Positions 48,267-60,910 of a stretch of DNA of 64,000 nt are shown here, in pieces. The notes beneath the pieces were generated by a model. The model was not told the DNA's origin. It saw only the letters and a list, made by a program, of their open reading frames with translations, and ran no database searches. Each line of letters opens with the position of its first letter. The first letter of the stretch is position 1. This DNA is from Marsupella aquatica. Taxonomy: Eukaryota; Marchantiophyta. The stretch is from positions 11,346,001 to 11,410,000 of the forward strand of contig OZ316893.1 in assembly GCA_973895155.1 (NCBI GenBank). The letters run 5' to 3'. Made by a program: the position numbers and the translations under genes.

Positions 48267-51153
48267 CGCTGCAATGCTCCTGCCCTGTCTGCTCCAATTC
48301 AACCCAAAGCTCTCGTTCAAGAGCCCTAAACACGAGAAACTACATCCAAAATTCCAGTTTCTATCCGATCGCCCGCGACAACCCGAGGCGCAAATTCAAT
48401 CGATCTAATTCGACAGGCCTCCTGCCGATCGAGAGAGCACAATTGGAACGCAGTGAGTAGGCTATTCAACACAGAAATGGGCAAGATCTGCGCAAAATGC
48501 ATCGTTATTCCTCGATGCGCAACGTCGATTTGAAGAAAGAGGGAAACGAAAACTCGATCACGAAAAGAGAGAGAGGGAGAGAGAGAGGTCCGAGGAAAGA
48601 AGGAAGGCCCAGCCGCTAAGATTGGCGGGCCCATGCTAATAGTCCCTGAGAGTGGCCCGCCGCTAAAGTTGGAGAGTCCCAGCTAGTGTCGCTTTGGTTT
48701 GCCACTGCGCTAAGATTGGCGGCAGCTGCTAGTGTTACTGAGGTTCGAGACGTCGATTGTTCTGAACACTAGTTTGCGTTTGCCTTGATGTGAGGACCGC
48801 CATTTTGAAGGCGCGGCTGCGTTTGCCCCCCTATGTTTAGTGGCTCCGCTAGTCCGCTGGGCTTGTCACTACGGTACTCTGTGTCCGCCAGCCCTCCCTC
48901 GTGGGGCGGGACGTGCGTAGTCAAAGGCTGATTATTTGGCAGTGACACTTTACAGTCAAGTCTTCTTGAGTGCACACTCGATAAGTGCAAAACCTGGGTA
49001 ATTGCAAGGCATCTCATTATACCTTTTTTTTCTCTGACCATTTTTTTCACTTTCTTTGCAAAGTGACACTTGACAATCAGCTCTTCCTGAATGCACATTC
49101 CATTAGTGCAAAACCTGGATAATTGCAAGGCATCCCATACTTCCCCTTTTTTCCTGACCACTTTGCAGTTTTTATTGGTGCAAAGAGGGCTCCTCTGAAT
49201 TTGACAGATATGTAATCGAAAAGCTGTCTACAAGGGTTTGTGTACACATGGGTAAGGGGCACACAATCCAATGTCCTCTTAGGGATAAGTGCATACCATT
49301 TCCAAGCAGTTAATGTTGCAGTTATGAGGTGTTGACAGGGATTTACTATGGGGATGTAGAATCCGAGGGAATTAAAATTCTACTTTAACATCAGATGACA
49401 ACTTCTCTAATGTGGGGGAAGCGGAAACACTGAAGGTCAAGGCTTTTGAGCTGCAAGAAGAATCTCCCGAGAAAGGAACCATATATAAGTGCAAAGCCCT
49501 CGCTTCTGGAGGAAGTGTGCATTTAGGAAGAGTAAACTAAAGTTTACCCTTCCACGCTCCTCTGAGATTGAGGTGGGTGTTACATTGGCCTCATCCCTGG
49601 GTGTCAACCTGGCTACAGTTGTTCTTGGGACTTGGGTAACATCTGGTGGGAAAACGCGTGTGCTTAATGATCCATGATGCCACAAGAAAATTGTAAATTG
49701 TAAGTCCTTTCAAGCGAGAAACTTGCTGAAGAGATATATTCATCTTGATCATGCTCTGGAGATGTACAGAAGTAGGCATATGGCTGTATCAATAGACAGC
49801 TCCGCAATCTCAGGAAGATTATAGGTTTCCTTAGCACTAACAATAGTATGACCATATTTTGCACAAATCAAAGTAAGAACGTGCTGGAGTGTTGTGGGGA
49901 GCAGGTTGCCCATGTCTCGAAGAGATTGCCAAATCAGTGAGTTGCTGTATTGGGAGCATATTGTTTTCTGGCTGCCCAAGTCTCGCAGAGATATGTCAAA
50001 CCCGTGGGGGTATGACTTCTGAGCCTCCAGGGTCACCTTATGTTCCCTGAGATTTTGAAGTGTCCTTTGAAATGTGGCGATGAAGGTGCCGTTGCCTAGG
50101 GGAGAGAACGAAACTCCGATTTAGTTTACTCTGGACTCTAATAAGCATATATCAATATGCCGCGGAAAGAGAAAGATGTTTCTTTTGGGTGAAGTAGCAA
50201 GTTACATTTGAGGCAAGAAGGTGATCTTAACCAAGCAAACAAACACTTTCTCGTTCATTCTACATGTTTACTGGTCATAGCAAGTCAAGTTCACAATACA
50301 GCAATACAAAACCTGACTGCCAAAACAACTATGCACAAAAATTGAAAAAGTCTTGCAAGAAAATAAAAGTTTGGACCCACTGCCAAGCGAATTCTAGAAA
50401 TACGGATCAATCCGCTAAATGTTTTGACGATGCTTTCATCCGTTCACATTGAATATTTCCTCAACACCTTTGCACGTTCGGTGAGAAATGCAAGATCAAC
50501 TTCGGTCGAGAACAGAAGTAACTGAGAGGTAACGTTTGAACAGTGCAGGAATTCTTCATTAACCTACTCAGGTGGTCTACAAAATTGAGAAATCAGAGTA
50601 AACGGGTAAACCTTGGCCCAAAGATAGGGAAGTACTACCCACTTTCAGCACGAATTTTAAGCCGGCATGTAGAGTAACACTCAGCCTGCGTAGCAGAAAT
50701 GTCTTACAACATAGACCTAATTCACAGACGGTGGCCCTGGTCTTGATGATTCTGATTCTACAGTGACAGAATTGTCTCGTGTCTTGCTTGAAAGAGATGA
50801 AGTCCATTCTGACTGGGAGGATCTCGATACCTTTCTCTTTAATATTCTAAAGTCATAGGAGAAAAGTGGCTCTCAGAATTCCAATTTCCAGACTTCCAAG
50901 CCAACCTGCCCAAAAACTCTAGCAATCCCACCGCCTTCGATACTGTAAGTGGCACCACGCCAGTCGCTGTACTAACTGCTGGCATAGGCAGTTAGCCTGC
51001 CACAAGTAACATGTATATCACCTTTGCAGATCGGATATCTGAGGCATGGACTTGTACGCCAGCTGATAACTAGATAACCCAGAGCTTAAGAACCAGAAGA
51101 TTTTTCCACATGGCGTCACATTAGGTCGTCATCTGAAGGTAATCAATGCAGAA
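48267..51153. other. Intergenic region between BIG and CYP22
   Basis: The part next to BIG (48267-48620) is its 5' leader/promoter, with a CT-rich stretch on the coding strand (about 48555-48600) typical of plant 5' UTRs. The remainder has a 110-120-bp direct repeat (48945-49175), and part of that repeat recurs inverted near 49480-49535. No gene is recognised. Confidence 0.5.
48945..49175. repeat. Direct repeat, about 120 bp, two copies
   Basis: The pattern 'AGTGACACTT...CAAGTCTTCTTGAGTGCACA...AGTGCAAAACCTGG...AATTGCAAGGCATC' is present twice in tandem with moderate divergence. A partial inverted copy lies around 49480-49535. Confidence 0.7.
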
Positions 51154-53396
51154 TTACATTTCTCCACACTCTGCAATCACGCAGGCAAGCTTTGGCCTGT
51201 TGTTCGGACCCGTTTGTACATTCTCGATCTTCCGCACAACCAGAAGACTTTCACCCAGAACCCTCTGCACATGGAGTCAAACAAAACATGATTAGAACAG
51301 ATATGAACACCACGAGGGTGATTATTTCAGGAACCAAAACTGGATTTGTGGTCACAAGTATTAGCCAAGGTTTTTGTCCACATTCAAAACCCGACTGACT
51401 ACTTACCCCGAAGACGACGTGCTTGTTGTCAAGCCATTCACACTTTGCGCATGTGATGAAAAACTGCAACCACAATCAATCAAACACAAAGAAGATTGAG
51501 CCGCAAGAAAATGCCGATTTACAATCAAAATAGCCATTGACACATCCTGAATCTTATAAGGCACATGCATTTCCACTGAAATTTCCAGTGTATGAAGATG
51601 GAGATCAAACCTGACATCCATTGGTACCAACTCCACTGTTTGCCTGAGAAAGACGCAAAGACGCACTGTCAGTACCACCATGCTTCTTGTATACTTCATA
51701 AAAGAGGGGAATATTTGACTCACTGTCAGCACCACTATACGTATTGTATACCTTATAATAGAGGCAAAAATGTACGTAGAGATCACTCATCACTGCAGTA
51801 TCTTCGTTCCCTCAGACATCGAAAGGTGCTGCGAACAGAGGAATATTACCTCAAAATAACTAGGGGTTTAGGTATAGGGTTGAAACATTCATCAGCTTCC
51901 AGTCTGGAGGAACTTAAGAGTGAACGATACGGTTACTGTACCTCAATTTAAAACTGACGGTTTAGGGTGTAAAGTTTAACATTCAGTCAGCTTCAGTCTG
52001 AATGAACTTCAGAGTGAACGATACGATTACCTCAAACTAAAAATGAGGGTATAGGGTTTAAACATTCAGTCAGGTTCCAGTCTGAAAGAACTTAAGAGTG
52101 AACGATACGATTACCTGAAAATAAAAATGAGGGTATAGAGTTTTAACATTCAGTCAGGTTGGAGTCTGAAAGAACTTAAGAATGAACGATACGGTTACCG
52201 CAAGATAAAACTGAGGATGTAGGATTCAAATATTCAGTCAGCTTCCAGTCTGAAAGAACTAAAGAGTGAACGATACGGTTGTTATACCTCAAAATAAAAC
52301 TGAGATAAAACTGAGGGTTTAGGAAGTCGAGTTTAACCATACAGTCAGCTTCTAGTCTGAAAGAACTTACGGTTACCTCAAAACTAAGGGTTTAGGGTGT
52401 AGGGTTACAACATTCAGTCAGCTTCCAGTCTGAAAGAACTTAAGAATGAACGATACGGGACAAAACCTCCTAGCTCCTAACTCGTGACAACCTAAGAGAA
52501 ATTGTATGCTCGTTTGCACGCGAGGAAATTTCAAATTTGCTCTATTCGTCTTGCACTGAAATATCAAACCAGTGCGTACCATTGACAACAACCCAGGGCC
52601 CGTGTGTTTAGCGGTAAAGTTTTCATCTTCAAATTTGCTGCCGTAGATGCTCACACACCCGCTTCCATCTCCCTGACATCAGGAAGGCGAAAAGGATCAG
52701 ATTTCCAAAATGCATTCCACGGCCGAAAAACACGTCTGACATGAGGAATCCCCACTACTTCCTTCACTGTTGTCGACCATTCCCAACAAGATTAGGCTAT
52801 CCGGGGAAAAGACGACCTCTCGTCGATTTATTACCTTCACAAAGTCTCCTCCCTGCATCATGAAGTCCTTGATAACACGATGAAAACTGGAACCTTTGTA
52901 CCCAACCGGAATTCCTGCCTTCCTGCGGGCCCACACAGTCGAGTCCATACATTGCACAGATGAAGCAAGTATTCCACGGACTAGCACTGTGCAATTGAAA
53001 GGTGGACAGTTCCATCGTCATCTGTTTTGTTTCTCAGTACGAGGCCAAGGGCCCTAGCAACCACAAATGGTCAAGACCAACTCACCGGAATTCTCCCGTG
53101 CAAAATTGCCTGTCAAACCAGCAATGCCACATTAGTTTTGTTCACAGGCCCCAAAGCGAATTAATTCCAGCAGAGCGAGAGATTTAAAAATCTAAACCTA
53201 CAATTGAAAATGAAGGAGCAGGGCGCGACGAGGGACCGGAGTATCACCTGACGTTTTCAGCTGTTTTGGGGACAATGTCCACGAAGAGCTCCATCTTTAT
53301 CCGCCCTGCTGCCAAGCTCCCAATGGTGATGTCAAAAAAGACTATGGGATTCTTAGGATTTGGAGGACGAACGTGCCACTCCACCACTCCCGCCAT
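51154..53396 (-). CDS. CYP22: Spliceosomal-type cyclophilin, PPIH/CYP22 class (7 exons, 184 aa)
   Basis: Predicted exons (minus): 53396-53248, 53109-53086, 52922-52835, 52672-52580, 51643-51611, 51463-51407, 51264-51154. All are GT-AG and phases close (555 nt). It is a peptidyl-prolyl cis-trans isomerase of the class whose human member PPIH binds the U4/U6.U5 tri-snRNP. The N-terminus [20 protein letters not shown] is characteristic of plant CYP22. It continues with [40 protein letters not shown] (the catalytic Arg is in FHRVI), [32 protein letters not shown] (the active-site Trp is in WLDNKHV) and the C-terminus ECGEM. All catalytic positions are kept. It has no transit peptide, so nuclear or cytosolic location is expected. 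Exon 2 is only 24 bp. Intron 4 (936 bp) contains a minisatellite. Confidence 0.95.
51847..52461. repeat. Minisatellite inside CYP22 intron 4, about 85-90 bp unit, seven copies
   Basis: Each unit has GGGTTTAGGGT-like sequence, then AACATTCAGTCAGCTTCCAG and TCTGAAAGAACTTAAGAGTG, then AACGATACGGTTACCTCAAA. About seven copies fill most of the 936-bp intron. Several copies contain one or two plant telomere-like TTTAGGG heptamers. Confidence 0.9.
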
Positions 53397-53582
53397 GGTT
53401 CGGTTGATGGGTGTATGCCTCGAATGATGTAGCGCAAACCTTTCTGTTTCCAACAATGTCCCCTTCAACTGCTCACCTCCACAACTTTCTTCCCACTTTT
53501 ATGAAGGTTTTGACAGGGGTTTAGGTTTCAGAACCAGTCAGACGCGGTATCGGAGGTCTGCTGTCAATATGCTACAATTTGG

Positions 53583-53690
53583 GTGAGGCACCACTAGGGG
53601 GTCTCAAATTAGTCCATTAATTTTTCTGCTTCGACTGCACTGGGCGAGGCACCACTAGGGGGTCTCGCAAATTAGTCCAAATTTTTTTGC
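53583..53690. repeat. Tandem duplication, about 58 bp unit, two copies
   Basis: GTGAGGCACCACTAGGGGGT then CTC...AAATTAGTCCA occurs at 53583 and again at 53643. Confidence 0.8.
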
Positions 53691-53780
53691 TTTGATTGTC
53701 CCCGGGAATGTTGTGGTTTGGGACAACAATCATGATTGGTCTATTGTAGTTTGGGACAACAATCATGACTGGTTAAACAC

Positions 53781-54037
53781 TGATTATGAGAATCGACGCA
53801 AAAGGCCCAATTTCTCAGTAAACACAATACCATACAATGTGTTGTGAGGTCACTCGCTTTTCCATACCCTAAAAAATAATTGCCCAGTTTGTTCCCTGTT
53901 GCAATGCCATTGATTATGAGAATCGACTTAAAAGGCCCAATTTCTCAGTAAACACAATACCATACAATGTGTTGTGAGGTCACTCGCTTTTCCATACCCT
54001 AAAAAATAATTGCCCAGTTTGTTCCCTGTTGCAATGC
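53781..54037. repeat. 130-bp near-perfect tandem duplication
   Basis: The segment from TGATTATGAGAATCGAC (53781) to CCCTGTTGCAATGCC is repeated from 53911. Only about two internal differences are visible, both in the CGCAAAAGG/CTTAAAAGG stretch. Confidence 0.95.
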
Positions 54038-54218
54038 TCCCAACTGCCTCACAGACCTCCCTTGAGATGCCAGTTTCTTCCGATGAGACGCCCTACTAAT
54101 ACTGGAGAGAGACTCCTGACAACTTTGAACCTACCCTCAGATTCCTCTAATTTGCAGTCGCCACTGAAACGTAGCTTCGGCACCAAGGCTCTGGACAATT
54201 TTCAGCGAGTCAACATGG

Positions 54219-54462
54219 TCCTCAAAAAAGCATTCCTTACCATTCCCTAAATTGATTTAAACTCTCTTGTCCTGATAAGTGTAAGGTGCAAAAGTACTTT
54301 TTTTGTCTCTATTTTTTGCTTTTGTGTCTAGTCTAAGCTGTCCTCAAAAATGCATCCCCTACCACTCCCCAAATTGATTTAAACTCTCTTGTCCTGGTAA
54401 GTGTAAGGTGCAAAAGTACTTTTCTTGTCTCTTTTTGTTTCTGGTTTTTTTGTCAAGAATTT
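54219..54462. repeat. 122-bp tandem duplication
   Basis: The segment starting TCCTCAAAAA (54219) and containing AAATTGATTTAAACTCTCTT and GTGTAAGGTGCAAAAGTACT recurs from 54341 with several substitutions. Confidence 0.85.
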
Positions 54463-55597
54463 CTTGACAAGGTTGTCTGTTTCATTCTCATTTTGGAGGA
54501 CAAGACCACAAGGGCTGCCCTTGCCCTTGGTTCTCACTTTGTATCTCATGAGCCCTGCCTAAAGAGGAGGTTCCTTCACAAAATTCTCAGTTAATATGTT
54601 ACTGCCATCTATGGAGTTGAGGGCCAGAAAACTAAATACCTCATACGTGCAAGACAGCTCTAAGCTTCCTGTAGCAAGGCTACAATGCTCTGTTTCTGTC
54701 AGGTCCTGTTGTGGAGAGCTAACTAAAGACAGATGTATATAGTAGTTTAGTCTTCTGATGTCCATGGACACTAATGTAGAGTAGTGCAACTATTTGAGAC
54801 CAAGGACAGACCCTCAAAATTTTGCCCTCCTCTCTCAGCCTGCTTCATTTGTGAACTAGAGTTGTAATGTGTACTAGGATAACCCATCCCCAAGAGGGAG
54901 TACTGGGATGTAATCCCGGAGGGCGCTGAGCCCAAGGAGGTTTCAGCCCATTGTCTCCAAACAAGGATGAGTTACCAAGCATAAAGCCCAAGTGCATTTC
55001 CTGGTTGCGGATGTATAGTTTGTAAAATTTGGCAATAGTTTCATTGTCCTCTACATTGCCTGTGTGAAACGTTTATGTTTTGACTTAATTGTGCTGCCAC
55101 TAGTGTGGTGACTGTGCTTTGTTCTGAAGGTAATTGCAGGTAACTTGGTCAAACTCTGAGGTAACTTTTGGTTGACTGTAGGTGATGTAACACATTATGG
55201 TAAATTATTGAAAAGCTGGCGGGATTGGAGTTTTGAATAGCATTTCGAGGGTGAAATGCAAAGTTCAATACCTGCATTGGATTTAGGTCTTTCAACGGTT
55301 CTGGTTTTTTAGGTCAAAACATTTTTTATCTTTTGGGAGAGCATGAATCCTTTGTTTTTGCTCACAATTTTTGGATCTCAATTTTCCAAGATGAATTGAA
55401 TGTCTCAACCCATAAATGTCAGTGGTTTGGAACATTCCTAAAACTATCGATTCAATCGAAACTCTGATACAAAATTGATTTTTTGAATTAGTTCATGGAC
55501 CCCTTGGCTAATAAAATCAGGGGGAATAGTCGATCTGAGCCGTCTCCATTTCTTATCTCCGGAAATCTCGTCCGTCCATCATAATGGCCAATCTATG

Positions 55598-55875
55598 GCT
55601 CAAAAGAAAGATCTCAAATAGATCTATGGATGGGTTCTGTCCGTTTTGCAAATGGGTTAATATTTTTCAAATGAAAAATTAAACAAATCCAAGCCTTCCT
55701 AGCCGTCGATTTTGTTGATTTTACGATCTTTGCCATCCATTTTGTAATGCTTCTAGAAATCTTATTCATCCATGTTAGAAGGCGATCTAGGGTGCAAAAG
55801 AAAGATCTCAATGAGATCTGCGACTGGGTATTTTTTGTTTTGAGAATGAGTAAATAGTTTTGAGTATAAAATTCG
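55598..55875. repeat. Diverged direct repeat spaced about 190 bp
   Basis: CAAAAGAAAGATCTCAAATAGATCT with the flanking 'TATTTTT...AAAATT' pattern at 55598-55680 resembles 55790-55875. This is an old, imperfect duplication. Confidence 0.5.
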
Positions 55876-57203
55876 ATGAACGTTCAAGATTCCAGCCATT
55901 CCTCCTCCCCGATCCTGGGTTTCTATGTGCTCTTCCCAGCATTACTGGCCGTACAATACGAGAGGTCCTTACATACCGGGAGTTGCGGTTTAACAAGGAA
56001 GTTATCAAGTTAGTTATTAGTCATTATTTATTATATGAAAAATATTTTTTATAAATCTTTGAATTTAAGTTTTAAAATTGGAAATGTAACTAAAACGGTT
56101 ACATAGTGACAGTTTTAACCATCTTGCTCTTTGCATTTCCAATGTTTTTACTTTTCTTTTTACGGCACGGCGTCCCAAAATTTACATCCAAATTGACACA
56201 AACACGAATAAAAACTATAAGTTTGATTCACAAAACCAACGAGTCTTGTTTGTTGCGGTTGTTGTTGACATGGCACGCTGTGGTGCCAGGAATTTTGGAA
56301 GGGACCTCTAATGGGGTCCGTAACTAATACACAGGTTTGACTGTAAAAAGTCACTGATTTTGGGAGAATAAGCAAAAAATTAAAACATCCTTCTCATGTG
56401 CGCAAATAGTTACCTCTAGACAATAACTCTAGATAACGGTAAAACTAATAAGGACAAAACTAAAAGTAATGTGCATGCCAAAAACACAGATGGGGACAAA
56501 GATAAAGCAAAAGAACATAAGTTTTTTTTATAAATAAAATAGAATTCTTATCTCTATTTACCTTCCTTGAAGGGGCAGCAATCAGGCTAGTGAGTATGGA
56601 TGGGCACAAGAGTCTAGGTATAGGGAGCCAGCTTCATGTGCTTACTCCAGGTTATTTGGGCTAATATTAGTTTTTAAATCACAAGCTACATGTTACATCA
56701 ACCCATATAGTAGGGCCTCTCAAACTAGCTCATTCCTGTGACCAAAATGAAGTGGGCCAGGTCATGGACCAAAAATATGCAGTTTCTGCAAAAGATGTCT
56801 GTCACTAACTTGGGTGGTCAGGGTACCCGCCGTCCTCACCAAAATTGTGTTGTGCAATATGTGTCAGCGCCCTTCAAGAATGGTTTGCAGCCTTCAAGAA
56901 TTTCAGCAACCATTCTAAAATTGTCGGCGCCCAGCTCTCGGCTCATTTGACCCGCTCACGGGAGCGTGTTGAAATCCATCTCAAACCTGAAACCCTGTGT
57001 ATTAAGTTGGCCGGAAAGTTGGATTTTGGTCTAGGTTGTGGACATAGATTACATAGAATGGCTGCAGACATAGATTTCATAGATTTCTTGGAACTGCTGC
57101 AGGCATAGATTTCTTGGAATGGCTGACCAAAAAACAGGGAGAGAGCAAGTTTGAGATGCCCTAGTGGATAAAGGTGATGACAACACTGCCAAAAACGCCC
57201 ATC

Positions 57204-57345
57204 TGTTGAGGAATGATGCGGGAAATTATAATGAGATTCCTCTCTATAGAATGAATGGGTGCATCTCTTTATATAGTCTCCGTCCGAGTTATCCTATATG
57301 GTAACTATGGTTAAGGTAACCATGGAGTCTAGTTAGGGTATAACA
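57204..57345 (-). repeat. Left LTR (3' LTR in element orientation)
   Basis: A 142-bp TG...CA long terminal repeat, preceded by TSD CCATC and followed by the polypurine tract (minus strand). It contains a TTTATATA TATA-like motif (on the plus strand). Confidence 0.92.
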
Positions 57346-58924
57346 CTCCCCCTTGGCTATATAGTGATAACTATGTAGACAAAAAGTCTTCTAACTAGAT
57401 TATCATGCTTATAAACATGGCATGATTTGAGTACAAATGAGGAAGGTACTGCCTCGTTAAAACCTTTAACAGCTCTAAAAAAACTCAATCAGGGTAACAG
57501 AGAAAAAAAAATCTCGGCTCTAAAGGAAAAAGAGTACAGCCCTGTCGGTCCTCAAGTGAATCCGGTGGTATGTGGAGTTAACAGTAACAACTCCACTCCG
57601 TCAAAATGAACAAGTTGTCGTATGCTCAACGACTCAACAACAATGCGACATGTCTCCAAATCGCTCACCATCGCGCATACATCCGCACATACATCCTCGC
57701 ATCGAATACAAATTAAAACATATATGAAAAAATGATTAGTAATTAAGTTATTATCATAAAATCACTTGTCCGTGGCTCATCTGCGCAAAGTGTAAAGTAT
57801 AATAATAAATAATGTCATCTCGTGCAACTCAGTGCGTAATGTATGGGATGTTAAAAGTCCGAAAAATATGATCTCCCCCTCAAAACAAGGTTTCAAGGAA
57901 TATATTATTCTCGTAAAACTCAAATATCGAAACTCTCCCTTAGAGTTCAAGAACTCCTAATTAGATTCTTAAATAGAGGGTTCTTGTGCAAAATGCACAA
58001 TTCGCAAGCGTGTGTAGATGACACACAAAGAAATCTCTCAATCTTAGATTTCAAAAACATGTAGTATCAAATAGTTTTTATATGAAAAATAATCTGCAGC
58101 ACCAAAGGGTGTGCATTCACAACACCAACGGGTGTGTGTATAATATGGCACGTCTGCCCTGCACGTCTGCAGTTCTCATATTTTGACAAAAAGTGTCAAG
58201 TCAATATAACTTCACAAATAACCCTGTGGAATCCGAACATTCAGTCGAACGTCCATGTGTGTCATAGCACAGAGAAGTTCTAGCTCAAAATGATTCGCTA
58301 TCTTGCGGAGGTAAAGTGATATTCATAAACGTCAAACAACTCCGTATAAAAATAGTTTAGAGCTAGTATTAGTCAAAAGATCCCACTTAATGACCAAGTA
58401 CCAAAATGTACTCGTAGGGGGTAAATCAAGTGTGATTGGGGTTTGAGAAAATAAACTTTCTCCCCCTAAATATGCATTTTATGCATATATTATAGTTGAA
58501 AGCTAGAATTAAGTTGGACCGGACAAAGTTATGGGGTTTGCCCATATTAACCCCTCATTACTCATTCTGATTTGAGTTTACTTCGGGTTTCTAAATATTC
58601 GCAGTTAAACCCCTAAAGGGTTATTGATTATCCGCTTTTGGATATGGCCGGAAACTAAGGTCATGGAACTAACCTGAAGTACTGTACCTTAGATTATTCT
58701 GGATCTTTCGTGAGAAACATATCTGCTATCGATCATTGGATCTCAGAAAATCTATACCTTACCAAAATACCTCCAAAACTAGGTCATAGAGCATGGTTAA
58801 AAGGTATGGTATTAGTTCCATACTTAAAAACTATCATCCCACCGAACAATGGCTATAAAAGCTCTCGTTTGAGTTGTTTATGGTGTAAAGGCCATGAGGA
58901 TAAGACCCTTAAGTAAGATATTGC

Positions 58925-59240
58925 CCTAATGTAGGGTGTAATTGGGTGTAAATCCATGTCAATTGGTGTAAAAGTTGTAAATGGTCAATTTACACACAAA
59001 AAGTGTATGGGCCAAAGTTTATTCCCCCTGATGGTGTAAATTGGTGTAAACCAGTGTAAATGCTATAAGCAAGTGTAATCTGGTGTAACCAGTGTAAACA
59101 AGTATAAACCCAATGTAAAGCATGGGATTATACAATGGTAAGACATATACCAGTGTAAACTGGTGTCATGAGGTATAATCTAGAATGGTATCATTAAGTG
59201 TAAACTAGGGGTGTAAAATGGTGTAAAAACCATTTTGTGA
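58925..59240. repeat. Cluster of GTGTAAA motifs inside the LTR element
   Basis: TGGTGTAAA, GTGTAAAC and close variants recur more than 15 times in about 300 bp. It looks like a degenerate short tandem array with no open frame. Confidence 0.65.
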
Positions 59241-60768
59241 TTGAAATGGGTGTAACAACCACTTTGTAAATGGAAAGTAGAGGTATTTGGTATAAAAACA
59301 TTATTTCCAATGTGCAAAGTCAAGTAAGGGTGGTATGACATGTGAATATGTCAAATGCATGTAAAGCATGTGTTGCACATGTAAGGCATGTTAATGTATG
59401 CAAATTCAACAAGTGACATGTAATTTCCCTAAACCAGTTGATGTGTTTACATGTGTAAATTTGCAATGTGCACTTATCATTTTCCATTTTATGTGTTTAT
59501 CCATAAGTGCAAAACATCCGTTGTCAACAAGATTTTCTTTGTTAATATGTGCATATATGGATAGTTTTTCAAAAATGAAGATTTTGCAATGAAACACATG
59601 GGATTCTCTTGTCTTTGGATAAGTGCACCCAAGCATTTTTATTTCAGAAACTCTTTACTATACTATGCATTTAATGAGGGTTGCACTTATCTGGTGTTCA
59701 AGTTTTTCTCGAGGATTTTGAGATCGAATGTTGCATGTTTAAGTCACTCATGTGTGTCTCTTGAAATCTCACTTGTCGCTTTGGCTCATTCGTTGATTGC
59801 GATCAGCTTCTCAGGCTCATTCTTGGACAAGCACAACATTCCATATTTAGGATTCAGAAAATGTTATCAGATCTAGACTCCACAACGATGACTCATTTCT
59901 TTCGCTGGATGCCATCTCCCGTACGTTCACAACCAAAGCCAAGATGTTCTTCCTCCACGACATTTGCTTCTATCTTCTCCAGTTTGATACGACTGTATCA
60001 AATGGCTCTTATTGGAATCTTCATTGAATCAGCAAACGACCAATTCAACATCCATGTTTGGGCTCTTGTAATGCCTGTACTTCACTCGATCGTGTGTAAT
60101 GGGCATTTCCTTTCATCCTTTATGGCTCGCAGATCGACCAACAAGAAACTATCAGCGGTTGAGAAACATTGTGAAATTCAGGGAAAGAGAAGGCGCCTGC
60201 GTTCGTCCCTTATGAGGTTAGGGTTTTGAAAATTTTTCTTATGATCCCGACCGGGTCCTGATTTGCTCTCGATCCACCCGGCTTCATTCAAGGCTGTCTC
60301 TGTTTGGCTTCCGGTCTCTGCTCTTCTCTTTCTGCCTCTTGTTAAGGTTGTCAACTCATCGCCTCGAGTGATTTAGGTTGATCTGGCCTGGTTGGGTAGA
60401 AGGAAGCAGCGCGGCTGAACTTGATCTCTCTTGCCTCAGCCATAGCTTTCCACTTGACTCAAATCATTGCCTTGAATACTGCTTTCCCACACGATCTTCA
60501 GAATCACCCTTCAAAACAAAATTTCTTTTGATCATATCACAGCCTTCATAAGCTTGCTCTCGGCGCGACCACAATGCTACATCCTGTTGTTGCTTCAACG
60601 TGACTCATGTTCTCTTGGTGGTTCAAACTACTAGCCTTCTCACTCCCAATTCAATTCTCCTTCATAACTTGGAAATCCTTAAGAAAACATTCATTCATCA
60701 TAGCCATAGGGAAATTCCTAAAAAAATTCATGATCAAGCTCAGCTGGTCTAGAGTCGTGCTGATAACG

Positions 60769-60910
60769 TGTTGAGGAATGATGCGGGAAATGATAATGAG
60801 ATTCCTCTCTATAAAATGAATGGGTGCATCTCTTTATATAGTCTCCGTCTGAGTTATCCTATATGGTAACTATGGTTAAGGGAACCATGGAGTCTAGTTA
60901 GGGTATAACA
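60769..60910 (-). repeat. Right LTR (5' LTR in element orientation)
   Basis: A 142-bp TG...CA long terminal repeat, identical to the left LTR at 138 of 142 positions and followed by TSD CCATC. It lies about 600 bp upstream of the phosphoribulokinase start codon. Confidence 0.92.

Larger units (their letters stand above)
53397..57203. other. Repeat-rich intergenic region upstream of CYP22
   Basis: No gene is recognised. It holds four small duplications (53583-53690, 53781-54037, 54219-54462, 55598-55875) within AT-rich DNA. Short open frames follow the repeats. Confidence 0.5.
57204..60910 (-). mobile_element. Complete non-autonomous LTR retroelement with 5-bp TSD
   Basis: Two 142-bp direct LTRs (57204-57345 and 60769-60910) begin TG and end CA. 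They differ at four positions (about 3%). The element is flanked by the identical 5-bp target duplication CCATC (57199-57203 and 60911-60915). A polypurine tract AAGGGGGAG abuts the left LTR when read on the minus strand, so the element is inserted in minus orientation. The region next to the right LTR (TTATCAGCACGAC on the minus strand) is the expected primer-binding site. The 3.4-kb interior has no recognisable gag, integrase, reverse transcriptase or RNase H. A stretch with GCCTCGTTAAAACC and GGAAAAAGAGTACA near 57455-57540 resembles the 3' non-coding part of plant Copia elements (from memory). Confidence 0.9.

Noticed and set aside
47014-48460. Plus-strand open frames (up to 188 codons) opposite BIG exon 1
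   Set aside because: Antisense shadows of a conserved coding exon; their translations match nothing.
58710-60229. Possible gag or pol reading frames inside the LTR element
   Set aside because: Frames of 68 and 122 codons lack any zinc knuckle, protease, integrase, reverse transcriptase or RNase H motif and lie on the strand opposite to the element's orientation.
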